Positions 7,675 to 17,579 of a stretch of DNA of 64,000 nt are shown here, one piece after another. The translations under genes were made by a program, and so were the position numbers. The stretch covers positions 1 to 64,000 of the forward strand of contig NZ_FOIA01000015.1 of assembly GCF_900111605.1 (NCBI RefSeq), given 5' to 3'. The number at the start of each line of letters is the position of its first letter. The stretch's first letter is position 1. This DNA is from Nitrosomonas marina (GTDB taxonomy: Bacteria; Pseudomonadota; Gammaproteobacteria; Burkholderiales; Nitrosomonadaceae). The notes under the pieces were generated by a model that did no database searches, was not told where the DNA came from, and saw only the letters and a program-made list of their open reading frames with translations.

Positions 7675-10344
7675 TTAAAGGGTCACAGGATCCGGTTTCT
7701 CCGGATCGATACCTAATTGCTTGATAGCCTGCGTGACTGCTTTAGCCGGTACTTTACCTTCATCAGCCAGTGCCTTTAATGCCGCGACAGTTATATAATT
7801 TCGATCAACTTCAAAAAACTGGCGCAACTTTTCACGCGTATCGGAACGGCCAAAACCATCCGTACCTAATACCCGGTAGGTACCGGGTACAAATTCACGA
7901 ATCTGGTCTGCGTAGGTTTTCATATAGTCTGTCGCAGCGATTACAGGGCTCTCTTTCCGTTTCAAACAGTCTTCAATATGTGAGATTCTCGATTTTTTCT
8001 CAGGATGCAGCATATTCCATCGGTGTATTTTCAAGGCTTCCCGCCTTAACTCGGTGAAACTGGTCACACTCCAGATGTCTGCATTTACGCCATAATCGCG
8101 TTTCAAGATATCTGCAGCAGCAATTGTTTCTCGCAAAATCGTTCCCGATCCGAGTAAGTGTATATGCGGATCTTTACTGCGTTTTGCAGCTTCCCTGAAC
8201 AAATACATTCCTTTCAGGATAGACTGCTCCATACCCTTAGGCATCTCCGGATGAGAGTAATTTTCGTTCATTACTGTAATGTAATAAAATACATCCTCCT
8301 GGTTCTGGCACATACGGCGCAAACCATCCTGAACAATCACAGCCAGCTCATAAGAGAAAGCGGGATCATATGATACGCAGTTAGGAATTGTGGATGCCAC
8401 GATATGACTATGACCGTCTTCATGCTGCAAACCTTCTCCATTGAGCGTAGTTCTACCAGCCGTTCCACCTATCAAGAAACCACGGCACCGCATATCGCCC
8501 GCAGCCCAGATCAGATCGCCGACACGCTGAAATCCAAACATGGAGTAAAAAATAAAAAAAGGAATCATTTGAATGCCATGCGTGCTGTAGGAAGTTGCAG
8601 CCGCAATCCAGGAAGACAAAGCGCCGGCCTCATTGATACCTTCCTGCAGGATCTGACCATTTTTGTCTTCCTTGTAATACATCAACTGATCTGCATCCTG
8701 AGGTGTATAAAGCTGGCCAACGGACGACCAGATACCCAATTGACGAAACATACCCTCCATACCAAAAGTACGCGATTCGTCAGCGACAATCGGTACGATA
8801 TGTTTTCCAATCTGTTTATCTTTAGTCAGAATATTCAGTATACGCACATACGCCATTGTCGTTGAGGATTCCCGTCCTTCGCCGCTGGGCTTCAACACGG
8901 ATTCAAATGCACTCAACGACGGCACTTCCAAAGGCTCAGCCTGACGTTTACGGCGATGATAAAAGCCGCCCAATTCAGCACGGCGCTCACGCATATAAAC
9001 ATACTCATCTGAATTTTTCTCAAATGTCAGATAGGGTACGTCATCTATTTTGTCATCAGGTATATTGAGACCAAAACGATCGCGAAATGCCTTTAAGGAT
9101 ATTGTTCCCATCTTTTTCTGTTGGTGGGTGATATTCTGCGCCTCTCCCGATTCGCCCATTCCGTAGCCTTTTATCGTTTTGGCCAGGATCACGGTCGGCT
9201 GCCCCTTGTGCTTCACCGCTTCAGTATAAGCTGCATACACTTTATGCGGATCATGCCCACCTCTGTTCAAACGCCAGATATCATCATCCGACATGGTTGC
9301 AACCATTTCCAGCAACTCGGGGTACTTGCCGAAAAAATGCTTTCGTACATATGCACCATCTCGAGCCTTGAAATTTTGGTATTCACCGTCAACACATTCC
9401 ATCATGCGCTTCTGAAGCAACCCTTTGGTATCTTTGGCAAGCAGCGGATCCCAATATGAACCCCAAATAACTTTAATGACGTTCCACCCAGCACCACGAA
9501 ATGCGGCTTCAAGTTCTTGAATGATTTTACCGTTTCCTCTGACCGGTCCATCCAGGCGCTGCAGGTTACAATTAACGACAAAAATAAGGTTATCCAGTTT
9601 TTCACGTGATGCCAGCGTTATGGCGCCCAGGGACTCGGGCTCATCCATTTCTCCATCGCCCATAAATGCCCATATTTTGCGTCCATCCGTATTTGCAAGA
9701 CCACGGCTTCCAAGGTATTTCATGAAGCGTGCCTGGTATAAAGCCATGATAGGCCCAAGTCCCATCGATACAGTCGGAAACTGCCAAAATGAAGGCATCA
9801 GCCAAGGGTGTGGATATGAGGACAAACCATTACCGCCAGCCTCCTGACGAAAATTGTTCAGATGTTCTTCAGTCAATTCTCCGGCTAGGAAGGCGTAGGC
9901 ATAAATACCTGGTGATGAATGCCCCTGTACATACACCAAGTCGCCTCCATGCTCCTCGCTGGGTGAATGCCAGAAATGATTGTATCCAACATCATACAGT
10001 GTAGCAGCGGAAGCAAAACTTGCAATATGTCCGCCCACATTAGTAGAACGATTAGCTCTGAGCACCATTGCCATAGCATTCCAGCGTACGTATGAACGAA
10101 TACGATGTTCTATTGCATTATCACCCGGCGAACGCACTTCCCTTCCTGTCGGTATGGTATTAATGTACGCCGTATTGGCACTATATGGCAGATATGCGCC
10201 CGAGCGCCGCGCCTTTTCTACCAGTTTTTCCAGTAGAAAATGAGCGCGTTCCGGGCCCTCGTTAATCAACACAGATTCCAGCGCATCAAGCCACTCTTGC
10301 GTTTCTTGCGGGTCTATATCAGGATGTAAATCCATGTTATTCAA
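7675..10344 (-). CDS. aceE: Pyruvate dehydrogenase E1 component, homodimeric type
   Basis: Thiamine-diphosphate enzyme that decarboxylates pyruvate and reductively acetylates the E2 lipoyl group. Its 889 aa length is that of the single-chain AceE type. The N-terminus (DPQETQEWLDALESVL) is the E2-binding region seen in AceE. The substrate/cofactor region FNHFWHSP-like (GYNHFWHSPSEEHGGDL, about residues 118-134) and the ThDP motif GDGEMDEPES followed by NCNLQRLDG (about 228-262) are present, as is HEDGHSH in the second half. It starts 18 bases after folD and is followed by aceF, so these are probably co-transcribed. Confidence 0.97.
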   Translation of the reverse strand: MNNMDLHPDIDPQETQEWLDALESVLINEGPERAHFLLEKLVEKARRSGAYLPYSANTAYINTIPTGREVRSPGDNAIEHRIRSYVRWNAMAMVLRANRSTNVGGHIASFASAATLYDVGYNHFWHSPSEEHGGDLVYVQGHSSPGIYAYAFLAGELTEEHLNNFRQEAGGNGLSSYPHPWLMPSFWQFPTVSMGLGPIMALYQARFMKYLGSRGLANTDGRKIWAFMGDGEMDEPESLGAITLASREKLDNLIFVVNCNLQRLDGPVRGNGKIIQELEAAFRGAGWNVIKVIWGSYWDPLLAKDTKGLLQKRMMECVDGEYQNFKARDGAYVRKHFFGKYPELLEMVATMSDDDIWRLNRGGHDPHKVYAAYTEAVKHKGQPTVILAKTIKGYGMGESGEAQNITHQQKKMGTISLKAFRDRFGLNIPDDKIDDVPYLTFEKNSDEYVYMRERRAELGGFYHRRKRQAEPLEVPSLSAFESVLKPSGEGRESSTTMAYVRILNILTKDKQIGKHIVPIVADESRTFGMEGMFRQLGIWSSVGQLYTPQDADQLMYYKEDKNGQILQEGINEAGALSSWIAAATSYSTHGIQMIPFFIFYSMFGFQRVGDLIWAAGDMRCRGFLIGGTAGRTTLNGEGLQHEDGHSHIVASTIPNCVSYDPAFSYELAVIVQDGLRRMCQNQEDVFYYITVMNENYSHPEMPKGMEQSILKGMYLFREAAKRSKDPHIHLLGSGTILRETIAAADILKRDYGVNADIWSVTSFTELRREALKIHRWNMLHPEKKSRISHIEDCLKRKESPVIAATDYMKTYADQIREFVPGTYRVLGTDGFGRSDTREKLRQFFEVDRNYITVAALKALADEGKVPAKAVTQAIKQLGIDPEKPDPVTL

Positions 10345-10362
10345 TTGGTAGCCATCAATTAA

Positions 10363-11223
10363 TCATCTTGTATTCTGTAGAGTACGTTCTGCCGCGAGTA
10401 TAGTATTACATAGTAACATCGTAATTGTCATTGGACCCACACCCCCAGGAACAGGCGTTATATAGCCTGCCACCTCTTTGGCCGTCTCAAATTCGATATC
10501 ACCACACAGGCTCCCATCCGGCAACCTGTTAATACCAACATCAACAACAGCGGCGCCGGCTTTTAACATGTCTGCGGTTATAATTCCTGGCCGACCGGTG
10601 GCGACCACCAGAATATCAGCCGATCGCGTAAACTGCGCCAGATCTTTGGTTTTAGACGTGCAAATCGTAACAGTGGCACCTCGCTCCAGAAGCATCATTG
10701 CCATCGGTTTGCCGACAATGTTACTACGGCCGACAACTACAGCGTGTTTTCCTTCAATTGCAACTTTGCTGTGATCCAGCATCACCATCACCCCATACGG
10801 CGTGCAAGGTATGAAATTAGTATTGCCGGTAACTAAAGCGCCTACGTTACAAAAATGAAAACCGTCAACATCCTTTTCTACTCCAATCGAAGCAATAACT
10901 TTGTTATTTTCAAAATGTGATGGTAACGGCAATTGCACCAATATACCGTGAACGTGACTATTACGATTCAAGACATCGATGCAATCCAGTATCTCGTCCT
11001 GCTCGGCATTACAGGAAAATTGATGTACTTCGGAATGAATGCCGATTTCACTGCAGGCTTTGACCTTATTGCGCACATAAATAGCTGAAGCGGGATTGTC
11101 GCCAACTATGATAACCGCGAGTCCAGGCCTTGTTCCCTGCTTGGTTAATTTTGCTGCACGATTCTTCCATTCTGCACGAACATTCCGTGCAATCAGTTTT
11201 CCATCGATAATATATGCGCTCAT
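10363..11223 (-). CDS. folD: Bifunctional methylenetetrahydrofolate dehydrogenase / methenyltetrahydrofolate cyclohydrolase
   Basis: Interconverts methylene-, methenyl- and 10-formyl-tetrahydrofolate with NADP. FolD signatures are [16 protein letters not shown] (about residues 47-62, containing the catalytic lysine), [12 protein letters not shown] (about 95-106), [28 protein letters not shown] (about 163-178) and [16 protein letters not shown] near the C-terminus. The length, 286 aa, is standard. It sits between a two-helix membrane protein and aceE with gaps of about 20 bases, suggesting one transcript. Confidence 0.96.
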   Translation of the reverse strand: MSAYIIDGKLIARNVRAEWKNRAAKLTKQGTRPGLAVIIVGDNPASAIYVRNKVKACSEIGIHSEVHQFSCNAEQDEILDCIDVLNRNSHVHGILVQLPLPSHFENNKVIASIGVEKDVDGFHFCNVGALVTGNTNFIPCTPYGVMVMLDHSKVAIEGKHAVVVGRSNIVGKPMAMMLLERGATVTICTSKTKDLAQFTRSADILVVATGRPGIITADMLKAGAAVVDVGINRLPDGSLCGDIEFETAKEVAGYITPVPGGVGPMTITMLLCNTILAAERTLQNTR

Positions 11224-11247
11224 TTAATCGGCAGCCGTGCTTCTGAT

Positions 11248-11922
11248 TTAAGTCGATTGCTTGTTTTTCTTGATTTTCAGATAATAAATCAATAATCCGA
11301 CCAAAAATACTGGTATTACAAACAGCGCTGCCGAAATCAGCCCCGCAGCCAGTATGGCTATCGTACTATTACCTGGCATAAATAATGTAATGAACCATAT
11401 TACAACAAATGCAACAAATAATCCGCCATAGAGCATTATTTTCTTGCCTCGATCATATAGACGCCAGAAAGCGCCAGAGACCTGAATATCATCGATATAA
11501 TGTTCAAACACCTCTACCAGACTCTGATCATTCGGTTGCGATTCATAACCTATGACGACAGCCAAAGCATTACTTCCATCCTCCATTGACGCCATTCGTT
11601 TCAGAAACTCTATGCGTTTGCTGGCTTCTTTTGGCTTGGTTCCATCCCGTATTAGCATTACCTCCATAGCCTCAAATGCCGTTTCACGCGGATTCTGAGC
11701 TTGCTTTAACCCTTCAGCATACTTCCACATGACACCAATCAAATACAGTTGTGTCGTCAAATCCCTGAACTGAGGTGCAAAATCATAATTTTTATCTTTG
11801 ACGAACCCAAGCTGAGTAGCCAGAACATCTCGCCCATAGTCAATACAAGCATCAACTGGTGAGTTATCAGGCACGGTGTTTTCTTCACTGTTCACTTCCA
11901 CATCATTTGGTTTTTCATCCAT
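11248..11922 (-). CDS. Hypothetical membrane protein
   Basis: A 224 aa protein of unknown function. An acidic N-terminus (about residues 1-25) precedes a soluble helical region with a conserved-looking LGFVKDKNYDFAPQFRDL segment. Two hydrophobic helices lie at the C-terminal end (MLYGGLFVAFVVIWFITLFM and ILAAGLISAALFVIPVFLVG), followed by a lysine-rich tail (KIKKNKQ) likely on the cytoplasmic face. A ribosome-binding site (AAGGTGAT) stands before the ATG. It is 24 bases upstream of folD and may lead that operon. No known domain was recognised. Confidence 0.75.
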   Translation of the reverse strand: MDEKPNDVEVNSEENTVPDNSPVDACIDYGRDVLATQLGFVKDKNYDFAPQFRDLTTQLYLIGVMWKYAEGLKQAQNPRETAFEAMEVMLIRDGTKPKEASKRIEFLKRMASMEDGSNALAVVIGYESQPNDQSLVEVFEHYIDDIQVSGAFWRLYDRGKKIMLYGGLFVAFVVIWFITLFMPGNSTIAILAAGLISAALFVIPVFLVGLLIYYLKIKKNKQST

Positions 11923-12044
11923 CTTGCAATCACCTTAATTATTTATGACGACTTCTTCATATCATATATTATATACCGGCTAACAGGGATGAAAGATGAT
12001 CCGGCTTATTAAACGCACATGATATTCAGACTGGCGTTAATTTT

Positions 12045-12890
12045 TCAGATACCCAAGCGTTGCCAAATTTTCGACGTCAGCTCAGCGCTGTTCATGGTGT
12101 AAAAATGCAAACCTGGCGCACCTTCTTTTAATAAGCGCTCGCACATATCCGTTACAACATCCAAACCAAAAGCATGGATAGATGCGGTATCATCTCCGTA
12201 CCCTTCCAATTTTTTACGAATCCAGCGAGGAATTTCAGCTCCACAAGCATCTGAGAACCTCACTAATTGTGAGAATTTATTGATAGGCATAATGCCTGGT
12301 ACAATTGGGACTGACAACCCCATTGATTCACATGATTCGACAAAATAAAAATATGCATCCGCATTATAAAAATACTGAGTAATCGCAGAATCGGCGCCGG
12401 CTTCAATCTTACGCTGAAAATTTTCCAGGTCTGCTTTGTACGAACGGGCTTGCGGATGACACTCAGGGTATGCTGCTACTTCAATATGAAAACCTTGACC
12501 AAATGCTTCCCGTATATATTTGACGAGCTCACTTGCATAACGAAACTCACCTGCTTGTGCCATGCCAGATGGAATATCACCACGTAAGGCAACTAATTGC
12601 TGCACACCTGCAGCCTGATATGTTTCCAAAATTGAGAATATATTTTTCCTGGTGGAACCAATGCAGGAAATATGCGGCGCAACACTATATCCTTCAGACT
12701 GCATTTCGAGTACAGTTTCGAGTGTGCGTTCCCGAGTCGAACCGCCTGCACCAAAGGTCACTGAAAAAAATTTTGGTTTATGCTGCGCAAGTTTTTTGCG
12801 CGCTACTCTCAATTTCTCAACACCTAACTCTGATTGTGGAGGAAATAATTCAAAACTATAAGTGGGAGAAAACTTTTTTTGTGATTCCAT
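12045..12890 (-). CDS. metF: Methylenetetrahydrofolate reductase
   Basis: Flavoenzyme that reduces 5,10-methylene-THF to 5-methyl-THF for methionine synthesis. Visible motifs are YSFELFPPQSE near the start, FFSVTFGAGGSTRERT (about residues 38-55), VAPHISCIGSTRKNI, QLVALRGDIP (about 98-107), GADSAITQYFYNADAYFYFV and IVPGIMPINKF. The ATG at 12890 (281 aa) is chosen because the family begins close to the FELFPP strand. A TTG at 12932 adds 14 residues of no clear value. It lies downstream of ahcY in the same direction, completing a metK-ahcY-metF methyl-cycle set. Confidence 0.94.
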   Translation of the reverse strand: MESQKKFSPTYSFELFPPQSELGVEKLRVARKKLAQHKPKFFSVTFGAGGSTRERTLETVLEMQSEGYSVAPHISCIGSTRKNIFSILETYQAAGVQQLVALRGDIPSGMAQAGEFRYASELVKYIREAFGQGFHIEVAAYPECHPQARSYKADLENFQRKIEAGADSAITQYFYNADAYFYFVESCESMGLSVPIVPGIMPINKFSQLVRFSDACGAEIPRWIRKKLEGYGDDTASIHAFGLDVVTDMCERLLKEGAPGLHFYTMNSAELTSKIWQRLGI

Positions 12891-13097
12891 GTTGGATAAT
12901 TGGGAAACATTAGAATTTACGCTAACAGACAAATATGATAATTCTTGCGTTTAGAAATGCAGACTTCAAGACACCTGAATTTTCGATGATGTAATGTACT
13001 TGCATATCGTGTTTCGAGAACACAAAACTAGAATCATATTACTCAGTATATGCTTTCCGATAGCACAATACCCATGAAAGTTAAACAGGAGCTATGG

Positions 13098-13262
13098 ACA
13101 AATACACATCTATTTGTAACCTGCTCAACTAATAAAAAGATCTAAAAAAAGCTAATTGAGTGTTGAGCAAATTTTTTGAATGTTTGTTTTGGCTGTTGTA
13201 TTTTAAAATCTCAGGTTGAACAAGCTCTGATACTTGATGAAAAGAACTTGTTCAACTTTTTT
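13098..13262 (+). other. Spacer with three successive hairpins; possible small RNA or terminators
   Basis: The 349-base gap between metF and ahcY has three inverted repeats. At 13098-13117, ACAAATA and TATTTGT face each other across six bases. At 13122-13169, TGCTCAAC pairs with GTTGAGCA and is followed by a T-run. At 13215-13256, GTTGAACAAG pairs with CTTGTTCAAC, followed by six Ts. Both T-runs are on the plus strand, antisense to the flanking genes. This could be a structured plus-strand RNA, or simply the hairpins ending ahcY transcription. No promoter was firmly identified and no protein gene of convincing size is seen. Confidence 0.3.
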
Positions 13263-13281
13263 CAGCCAGTCTTTGAGTAAC

Positions 13282-14715
13282 TTAGTAACGATACATTTCA
13301 GGCTTGTATGGTCCGTTCTTGTTCAACCCCAAATAAACAGCCTGCTCATCAGTTAATTCTGTCAACTGAGCCCCGAGTTTCTTCAAGTGCAATCGAGCAA
13401 CTTTTTCATCGAGATGCTTAGGCAAGACATACACTTCTTTTTTATATTGTTTTCCATTCGTCCAGAGTTCCATCTGAGCCAACACTTGATTGGTAAATGA
13501 ATTTGACATAACAAAAGACGGGTGTCCCGTAGCGCACCCAAGATTTACCAGCCTTCCTTGAGCCAGCACAATGATTCTGCGACCTGTTGGAAAAATCACA
13601 TGATCCACTTGTGGTTTGATATTCTCCCATTGATATTTTTGGACAGAAGCGATATCAATCTCGGAATCGAAATGCCCGATATTGCATACGATAGCCTGAT
13701 CTTTCATTTTCAGCATATGATCGTGGGATATGACTCTCACGTTGCCTGTTGCTGTTACAAAAATATCAGCCTTATCACAGGCATCTTCCATAGTTACCAC
13801 CCGGAAACCTTCCATTGCTGCCTGTAATGCACAAATTGGGTCTATTTCAGAAACCCAAACGGTAGCACCTAGTCCACGCAGAGATTGGGCACAGCCTTTA
13901 CCAACATCACCATAGCCACATACCAAGGCTATCTTTCCAGCAATCATGACGTCAGTAGCACGCTTGATACCATCAACCAGTGATTCTCTACATCCATAAA
14001 GGTTGTCAAATTTTGATTTCGTGACAGAATCATTTACGTTGAATGCTGGGAATGGAAGCTCCCCGTTCTTTTGCATTTCATACAATCTGTGTACACCTGT
14101 GGTTGTCTCCTCTGTAACACCATTGATACTCGCCAGTTTGTTGGAATACCAATTTGGATCAACTGCCAGTTTATTTTTGATTGATGCGAATAATGCCTGT
14201 TCTTCTTCATTCGACGGATTAGCAATAACAGAAATATCTTTCTCTGCCTTGCTTCCAAGTATCAGTAGTAAGGTGGCATCGCCGCCATCGTCCAGAATCA
14301 TATTTGCATTCTGCGACTGATCTGCAGATTTCCATTCAAAAATCTGATGTGCATAATCCCAGTACTCTTCAAGAGATTCTCCCTTGTAAGCAAATACCGG
14401 AATACCCTGGGCTGCGATCGCAGCAGCAGCGTGATCCTGTGTTGAGTAAATATTACAAGAAGCCCAGCGTACTTCGGCACCCAGCGCAACCAGAGTTTCA
14501 ATCAACACTGCTGTTTGAATGGTCATGTGCAGAGATCCGGCAATACGTGCTCCGGCTAATGGTTTCTGTTCTGCATATTCTTCACGCACTGCCATCAAAC
14601 CGGGCATTTCTGTTTCAGCGATTGCAATTTCTTTTCGCCCCCATTCGGCCAAGGCTATATCTGCTATTTTATAATCTGTAAAATTGCTTCCATTTGGATT
14701 AAGCACAGCGTTCAT
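13282..14715 (-). CDS. ahcY: Adenosylhomocysteinase (SAH hydrolase)
   Basis: Hydrolyses S-adenosylhomocysteine to adenosine and homocysteine with bound NAD, relieving inhibition of methyltransferases. Motifs include [13 protein letters not shown] near the N-terminus, [32 protein letters not shown], the NAD-binding [14 protein letters not shown] (about residue 263) and the C-terminal [11 protein letters not shown]...YKPEMYRY tail. The ATG at 14715 (477 aa) has a strong ribosome-binding site (AGGAGA) and is preferred over an upstream start at 14763, which would fall inside the riboswitch region. It is preceded by an SAH riboswitch, so expression should rise with SAH. Confidence 0.97.
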   Translation of the reverse strand: MNAVLNPNGSNFTDYKIADIALAEWGRKEIAIAETEMPGLMAVREEYAEQKPLAGARIAGSLHMTIQTAVLIETLVALGAEVRWASCNIYSTQDHAAAAIAAQGIPVFAYKGESLEEYWDYAHQIFEWKSADQSQNANMILDDGGDATLLLILGSKAEKDISVIANPSNEEEQALFASIKNKLAVDPNWYSNKLASINGVTEETTTGVHRLYEMQKNGELPFPAFNVNDSVTKSKFDNLYGCRESLVDGIKRATDVMIAGKIALVCGYGDVGKGCAQSLRGLGATVWVSEIDPICALQAAMEGFRVVTMEDACDKADIFVTATGNVRVISHDHMLKMKDQAIVCNIGHFDSEIDIASVQKYQWENIKPQVDHVIFPTGRRIIVLAQGRLVNLGCATGHPSFVMSNSFTNQVLAQMELWTNGKQYKKEVYVLPKHLDEKVARLHLKKLGAQLTELTDEQAVYLGLNKNGPYKPEMYRY

Positions 14716-14739
14716 AGTCTTTCTCCTATAACATCGAAC

Positions 14740-14807
14740 GAGCGCCGTTTTATTGATATCCACAAGCTGAGCCTCACGGAATAATTTCCGCTGCAGCGCC
14801 CCTCAGC
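14740..14807 (-). promoter_or_regulatory. SAH riboswitch upstream of ahcY
   Basis: Read on the minus strand, GCTGAG at the 5' end pairs with CTCAGC after 30 bases (P1). The conserved core GGGGCGCTGCAGCGG follows, with an internal hairpin CGG/CCG, then TGAGGCTC. Downstream, AAAACGGCGCTC matches the P4 strand, whose GCGCTC pairs with the core GGGCGC to form the pseudoknot. This agrees closely with the known SAH riboswitch core (CGAGGAGCGCUGC, AGGCUCG, AACGGCGCUC). It ends about 12 bases before the ribosome-binding site of ahcY, fitting control of translation or early transcription by S-adenosylhomocysteine. Confidence 0.9.
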
Positions 14808-14845
14808 GTTGTGAACCAAATAATTAATTAAAATGAAATGAGTTT

Positions 14846-16009
14846 TTAGATACCTGCTTCAGCACGCAGAAGTTCAGCTTTATCTGTAGCTTCCCAGGAA
14901 AATTCAGGTTCTTCGCGTCCAAAATGCCCATATGCAGCTGTTTTGGAATATATCGGACGCAGCAAGTCTAATGTATGGATAATTGCTCGTGGTCGTAAAT
15001 CAAAGTGCTTTTCAATCAGTTGAATAATTTTACTATCTGGAATTCTTCCGGTTCCAAAGGTATTAACCATCAAAGAAACGGGTTTTGCAACACCAATTGC
15101 ATAGGCAACCTGCACTTCACACTGACCCGCAAGACCTGCAGCCACAACATTTTTGGCTACATAACGCCCCGCATAAGTCGCAGAACGATCAACTTTCGAA
15201 GGATCCTTGCCAGAAAAAGCTCCACCTCCATGGCGCGCCATACCGCCATAAGTATCAACAATAATTTTGCGCCCTGTCAACCCGCAGTCCCCCATTGGAC
15301 CGCCGACAACAAAACGACCGGTCGGATTGACCAGATATTGGGTTTGATTATTCAGCATTTCTTGTGGCAGAACGGGTTTGATTATTTCCTCAACAACGGC
15401 CTCTGTTAGGACATCATGGGAAATATCAGGGCTATGCTGAGTAGAAATAACCACTGTTTCGATATATTTCGGCTTGCCATTCTCATATCTGACAGACACC
15501 TGGGATTTTGCATCGGGGCGAAGCCAAGATAATTTTCCGTTTTTTCGCAAAACTGACTGCCGTTCAACCAGTCGATGCGCATAGTAAATGGGCATAGGCA
15601 TCAGTTGCGGCGTTTCATCACAGGCATAACCAAACATCAAACCCTGGTCACCCGCACCTTGGTCCATCTCCTCTTCTTTTGTTCGATTTACACCTTGTGC
15701 AATATCGGGAGACTGCTTATTAAATGCCGTTAAAACCGCACACGTCGTTGAGTCAAACCCTATATCTGAACTGGTATATCCTATATTTCGTACCGTCTCA
15801 CGTGCAATGACATTATAATCTATTGTTGCATTTGTGGTTATTTCACCTGATAAAACAATTAGTCCGGTGCTGCACAATGTTTCGCAGGCCACTCTAGCAT
15901 TGACATCCTGTTCTAAAATTGCATCAAGTACAGCATCTGATATCTGATCGGAAACTTTATCCGGATGGCCTTCTGATACCGACTCGGATGTAAAAAGATA
16001 ATCGCTCAT
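14846..16009 (-). CDS. metK: S-adenosylmethionine synthetase
   Basis: Makes S-adenosylmethionine from methionine and ATP. The 387 aa sequence has the family motifs [20 protein letters not shown] at the N-terminus, [19 protein letters not shown] (about residues 116-134), and [17 protein letters not shown] (about 260-276), the glycine-rich loop. It lies 130 bases upstream of ahcY, with the SAH riboswitch in the gap, so SAM production and SAH removal are neighbours but separately tunable. Confidence 0.97.
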   Translation of the reverse strand: MSDYLFTSESVSEGHPDKVSDQISDAVLDAILEQDVNARVACETLCSTGLIVLSGEITTNATIDYNVIARETVRNIGYTSSDIGFDSTTCAVLTAFNKQSPDIAQGVNRTKEEEMDQGAGDQGLMFGYACDETPQLMPMPIYYAHRLVERQSVLRKNGKLSWLRPDAKSQVSVRYENGKPKYIETVVISTQHSPDISHDVLTEAVVEEIIKPVLPQEMLNNQTQYLVNPTGRFVVGGPMGDCGLTGRKIIVDTYGGMARHGGGAFSGKDPSKVDRSATYAGRYVAKNVVAAGLAGQCEVQVAYAIGVAKPVSLMVNTFGTGRIPDSKIIQLIEKHFDLRPRAIIHTLDLLRPIYSKTAAYGHFGREEPEFSWEATDKAELLRAEAGI

Positions 16010-16455
16010 GATCTACCTTATTTTATTTATAAAAGCCTTAAATAATACCAAATTATCCGTATCTTATAAACCCCGAACCTGAATCACAAAGTAGTCATGC
16101 CATTTTTTTATCTTTAAAACCAATAGCATTCTACATCTTTTGGTTACCTAGAATTCAGTTTGACACTATCAATATCACATAGAACAAAATTCGATTTCCG
16201 GCAGTTCGACAGTCGTTAGCCATACGATATGTAAACTCAGAAATTCCAAGATGCTATGGGAAAAAAACTATGGATACGCTCTAAAATAAATCTTGTTACA
16301 GGGATTTTTATTTGAACGTTTCTATTTGAAAAGCTGGCTAAAATTTGTTAGTGGAAGCTTTAACGGCAGAATAGAGGAAAAAATTAGAACTACAAGTGCT
16401 GTTTTTATGAAAAATTGAGGAAATCGTTTTGTTATAGCTTTACTGCAATCCAGCT
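16010..16455. other. Intergenic region between metK and flgN
   Basis: 446 bases without a gene. The part next to metK must contain its promoter (a GGTAG-type ribosome-binding site is just before the ATG). The rest is AT-rich, with no clear terminator, riboswitch or repeat that I could identify. Confidence 0.5.
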
Positions 16456-16905
16456 TCAAACAAAAACCTGTCCTCTAGGACCATATAAAGAGATATTTCC
16501 AGCTGCGCTTTGCAGTGAAAGATGAGCACGTTGAGCGTGCTGCAATCGGGTAGAAATCACTTTCCCATTTGTCAGGTTTATCTGCTGGGCGGACTTCGCT
16601 AGCTCTATCAATTGAAACCAGCTTGCTGTTAACTCTTTTTTTGGCTGCTTTGCCAACCATGACCGCATTCCACTCTTATCGAGTGAACAACCCGAAATTG
16701 ATAAATATCGCAACCGCTGATCAGACAAACCTTCCAGCTTTTCTACCAGGCGGGCTTTATCAGAAACCAGCATGTCTAGTTCATCTATCCGTCCCTGAAT
16801 CAACGCATCTTCTTCTTTTTTCAGTATTTCTATAAAATTTTTAACTGTAGAGATCTCATTATCAATAACAGTTGCGAAATCCTCAAGGCTTTGTAAGTCA
16901 ATCAT
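16456..16905 (-). CDS. flgN: FlgN-like flagellar export chaperone
   Basis: A 149 aa helical protein with the shape of FlgN, the export chaperone for hook-associated proteins FlgK and FlgL. The N-terminal helix (TVKNFIEILKKEEDALIQGR, about residues 19-38) followed by a VSDKARLVEKLEGL coiled segment is characteristic, as is a late NLTNGKVISTRLQHAQRAH segment. The gene starts where flgM stops, overlapping by one base. Sequence conservation in this family is weak, and the call rests on the helix pattern plus the flgM-flgN order. Confidence 0.85.
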   Translation of the reverse strand: MIDLQSLEDFATVIDNEISTVKNFIEILKKEEDALIQGRIDELDMLVSDKARLVEKLEGLSDQRLRYLSISGCSLDKSGMRSWLAKQPKKELTASWFQLIELAKSAQQINLTNGKVISTRLQHAQRAHLSLQSAAGNISLYGPRGQVFV

Positions 16906-17219
16906 TAAGAGCGGTCTTCTTTAGTGTTTATCAATTCTTTCACAGTTTCGAGCAAACGGTCCGCAACCACATCGGGATTGACCTTAAAAGTTCCTTCACT
17001 AATCGCCGATTTTATCTCCTGGACACGAGACATATCAACTACAGCGTCATTACTGGATATGCGTTCCGACGATTTCAAATTTATCGCCTGTGCGCTGATA
17101 TGAACAGTATTACTAGTATTTTCAGGGTTAATGCCAGAAGCAGAGGCATTTTCTGGTCGTTTCTTGCCATCTCCCCCTGAAACATTTGATACTGAATGTA
17201 TAGAATTGTCGATTTTCAA
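16905..17219 (-). CDS. flgM: Anti-sigma-28 factor FlgM
   Basis: FlgM binds the flagellar sigma factor FliA and holds it inactive until it is exported through the finished hook. The start is set at TTG 17219, giving a 104 aa protein beginning M-K-I-D-N-S, which matches the usual FlgM N-terminus. It has an AAGGA ribosome-binding site eight bases upstream. The C-terminal half carries the sigma-binding helices (SRVQEIKSAISEGTFKVNPD then VADRLLETV). Longer in-frame starts at 17258 and 17264 lie on top of a sigma-28 promoter and are rejected for that reason. Confidence 0.88.
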   Translation of the reverse strand: MKIDNSIHSVSNVSGGDGKKRPENASASGINPENTSNTVHISAQAINLKSSERISSNDAVVDMSRVQEIKSAISEGTFKVNPDVVADRLLETVKELINTKEDRS

Positions 17220-17254
17220 TTTGAAATCCTTATCAATTATTTTAGTTAAATGTC

Positions 17255-17281
17255 TCATCGACAATCTGGGAAAAAACTTTA
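17255..17281 (-). promoter_or_regulatory. Sigma-28 (FliA) promoter of flgM-flgN
   Basis: On the minus strand TAAAGTTT (17274-17281), an 11-base spacer and GTCGATGA (17255-17262) match the FliA consensus TAAAGTTT-N11-GCCGATAA at 14 of 16 positions. Transcription should begin near 17248, leaving about 29 bases of leader to the TTG start of flgM at 17219. Confidence 0.85.
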
Positions 17282-17579
17282 GCCAGATTTAACAATGATA
17301 TTGAACGTTTTATTTTCCACTTTCAATAAATTTTGTGAGTACGCATTAGCTTAGATACTAACGTTGAGATAAAGCTAATGCAAGGAAAAACCAAAGTTTA
17401 TTCTGATTTTGATGCAAACCATCTGAAATCATACGTATATTACAAATGGTTTTTGGTCAATTTTTATAATTGATTCAACTTCTATTCGTAAAGTCCGTTA
17501 AATCTCACTACTTTTCGTGTTTTTTTACATCCAAGACGCTTAATTGGCATTTTGTTCATATTTAACAAAAGGAACTAAG

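Noticed and set aside
13074..13145. A 23-codon open frame in the ahcY-metF gap
   Set aside because: It lacks a proper ribosome-binding site and crosses two of the hairpins, so structure rather than coding explains the stretch better.
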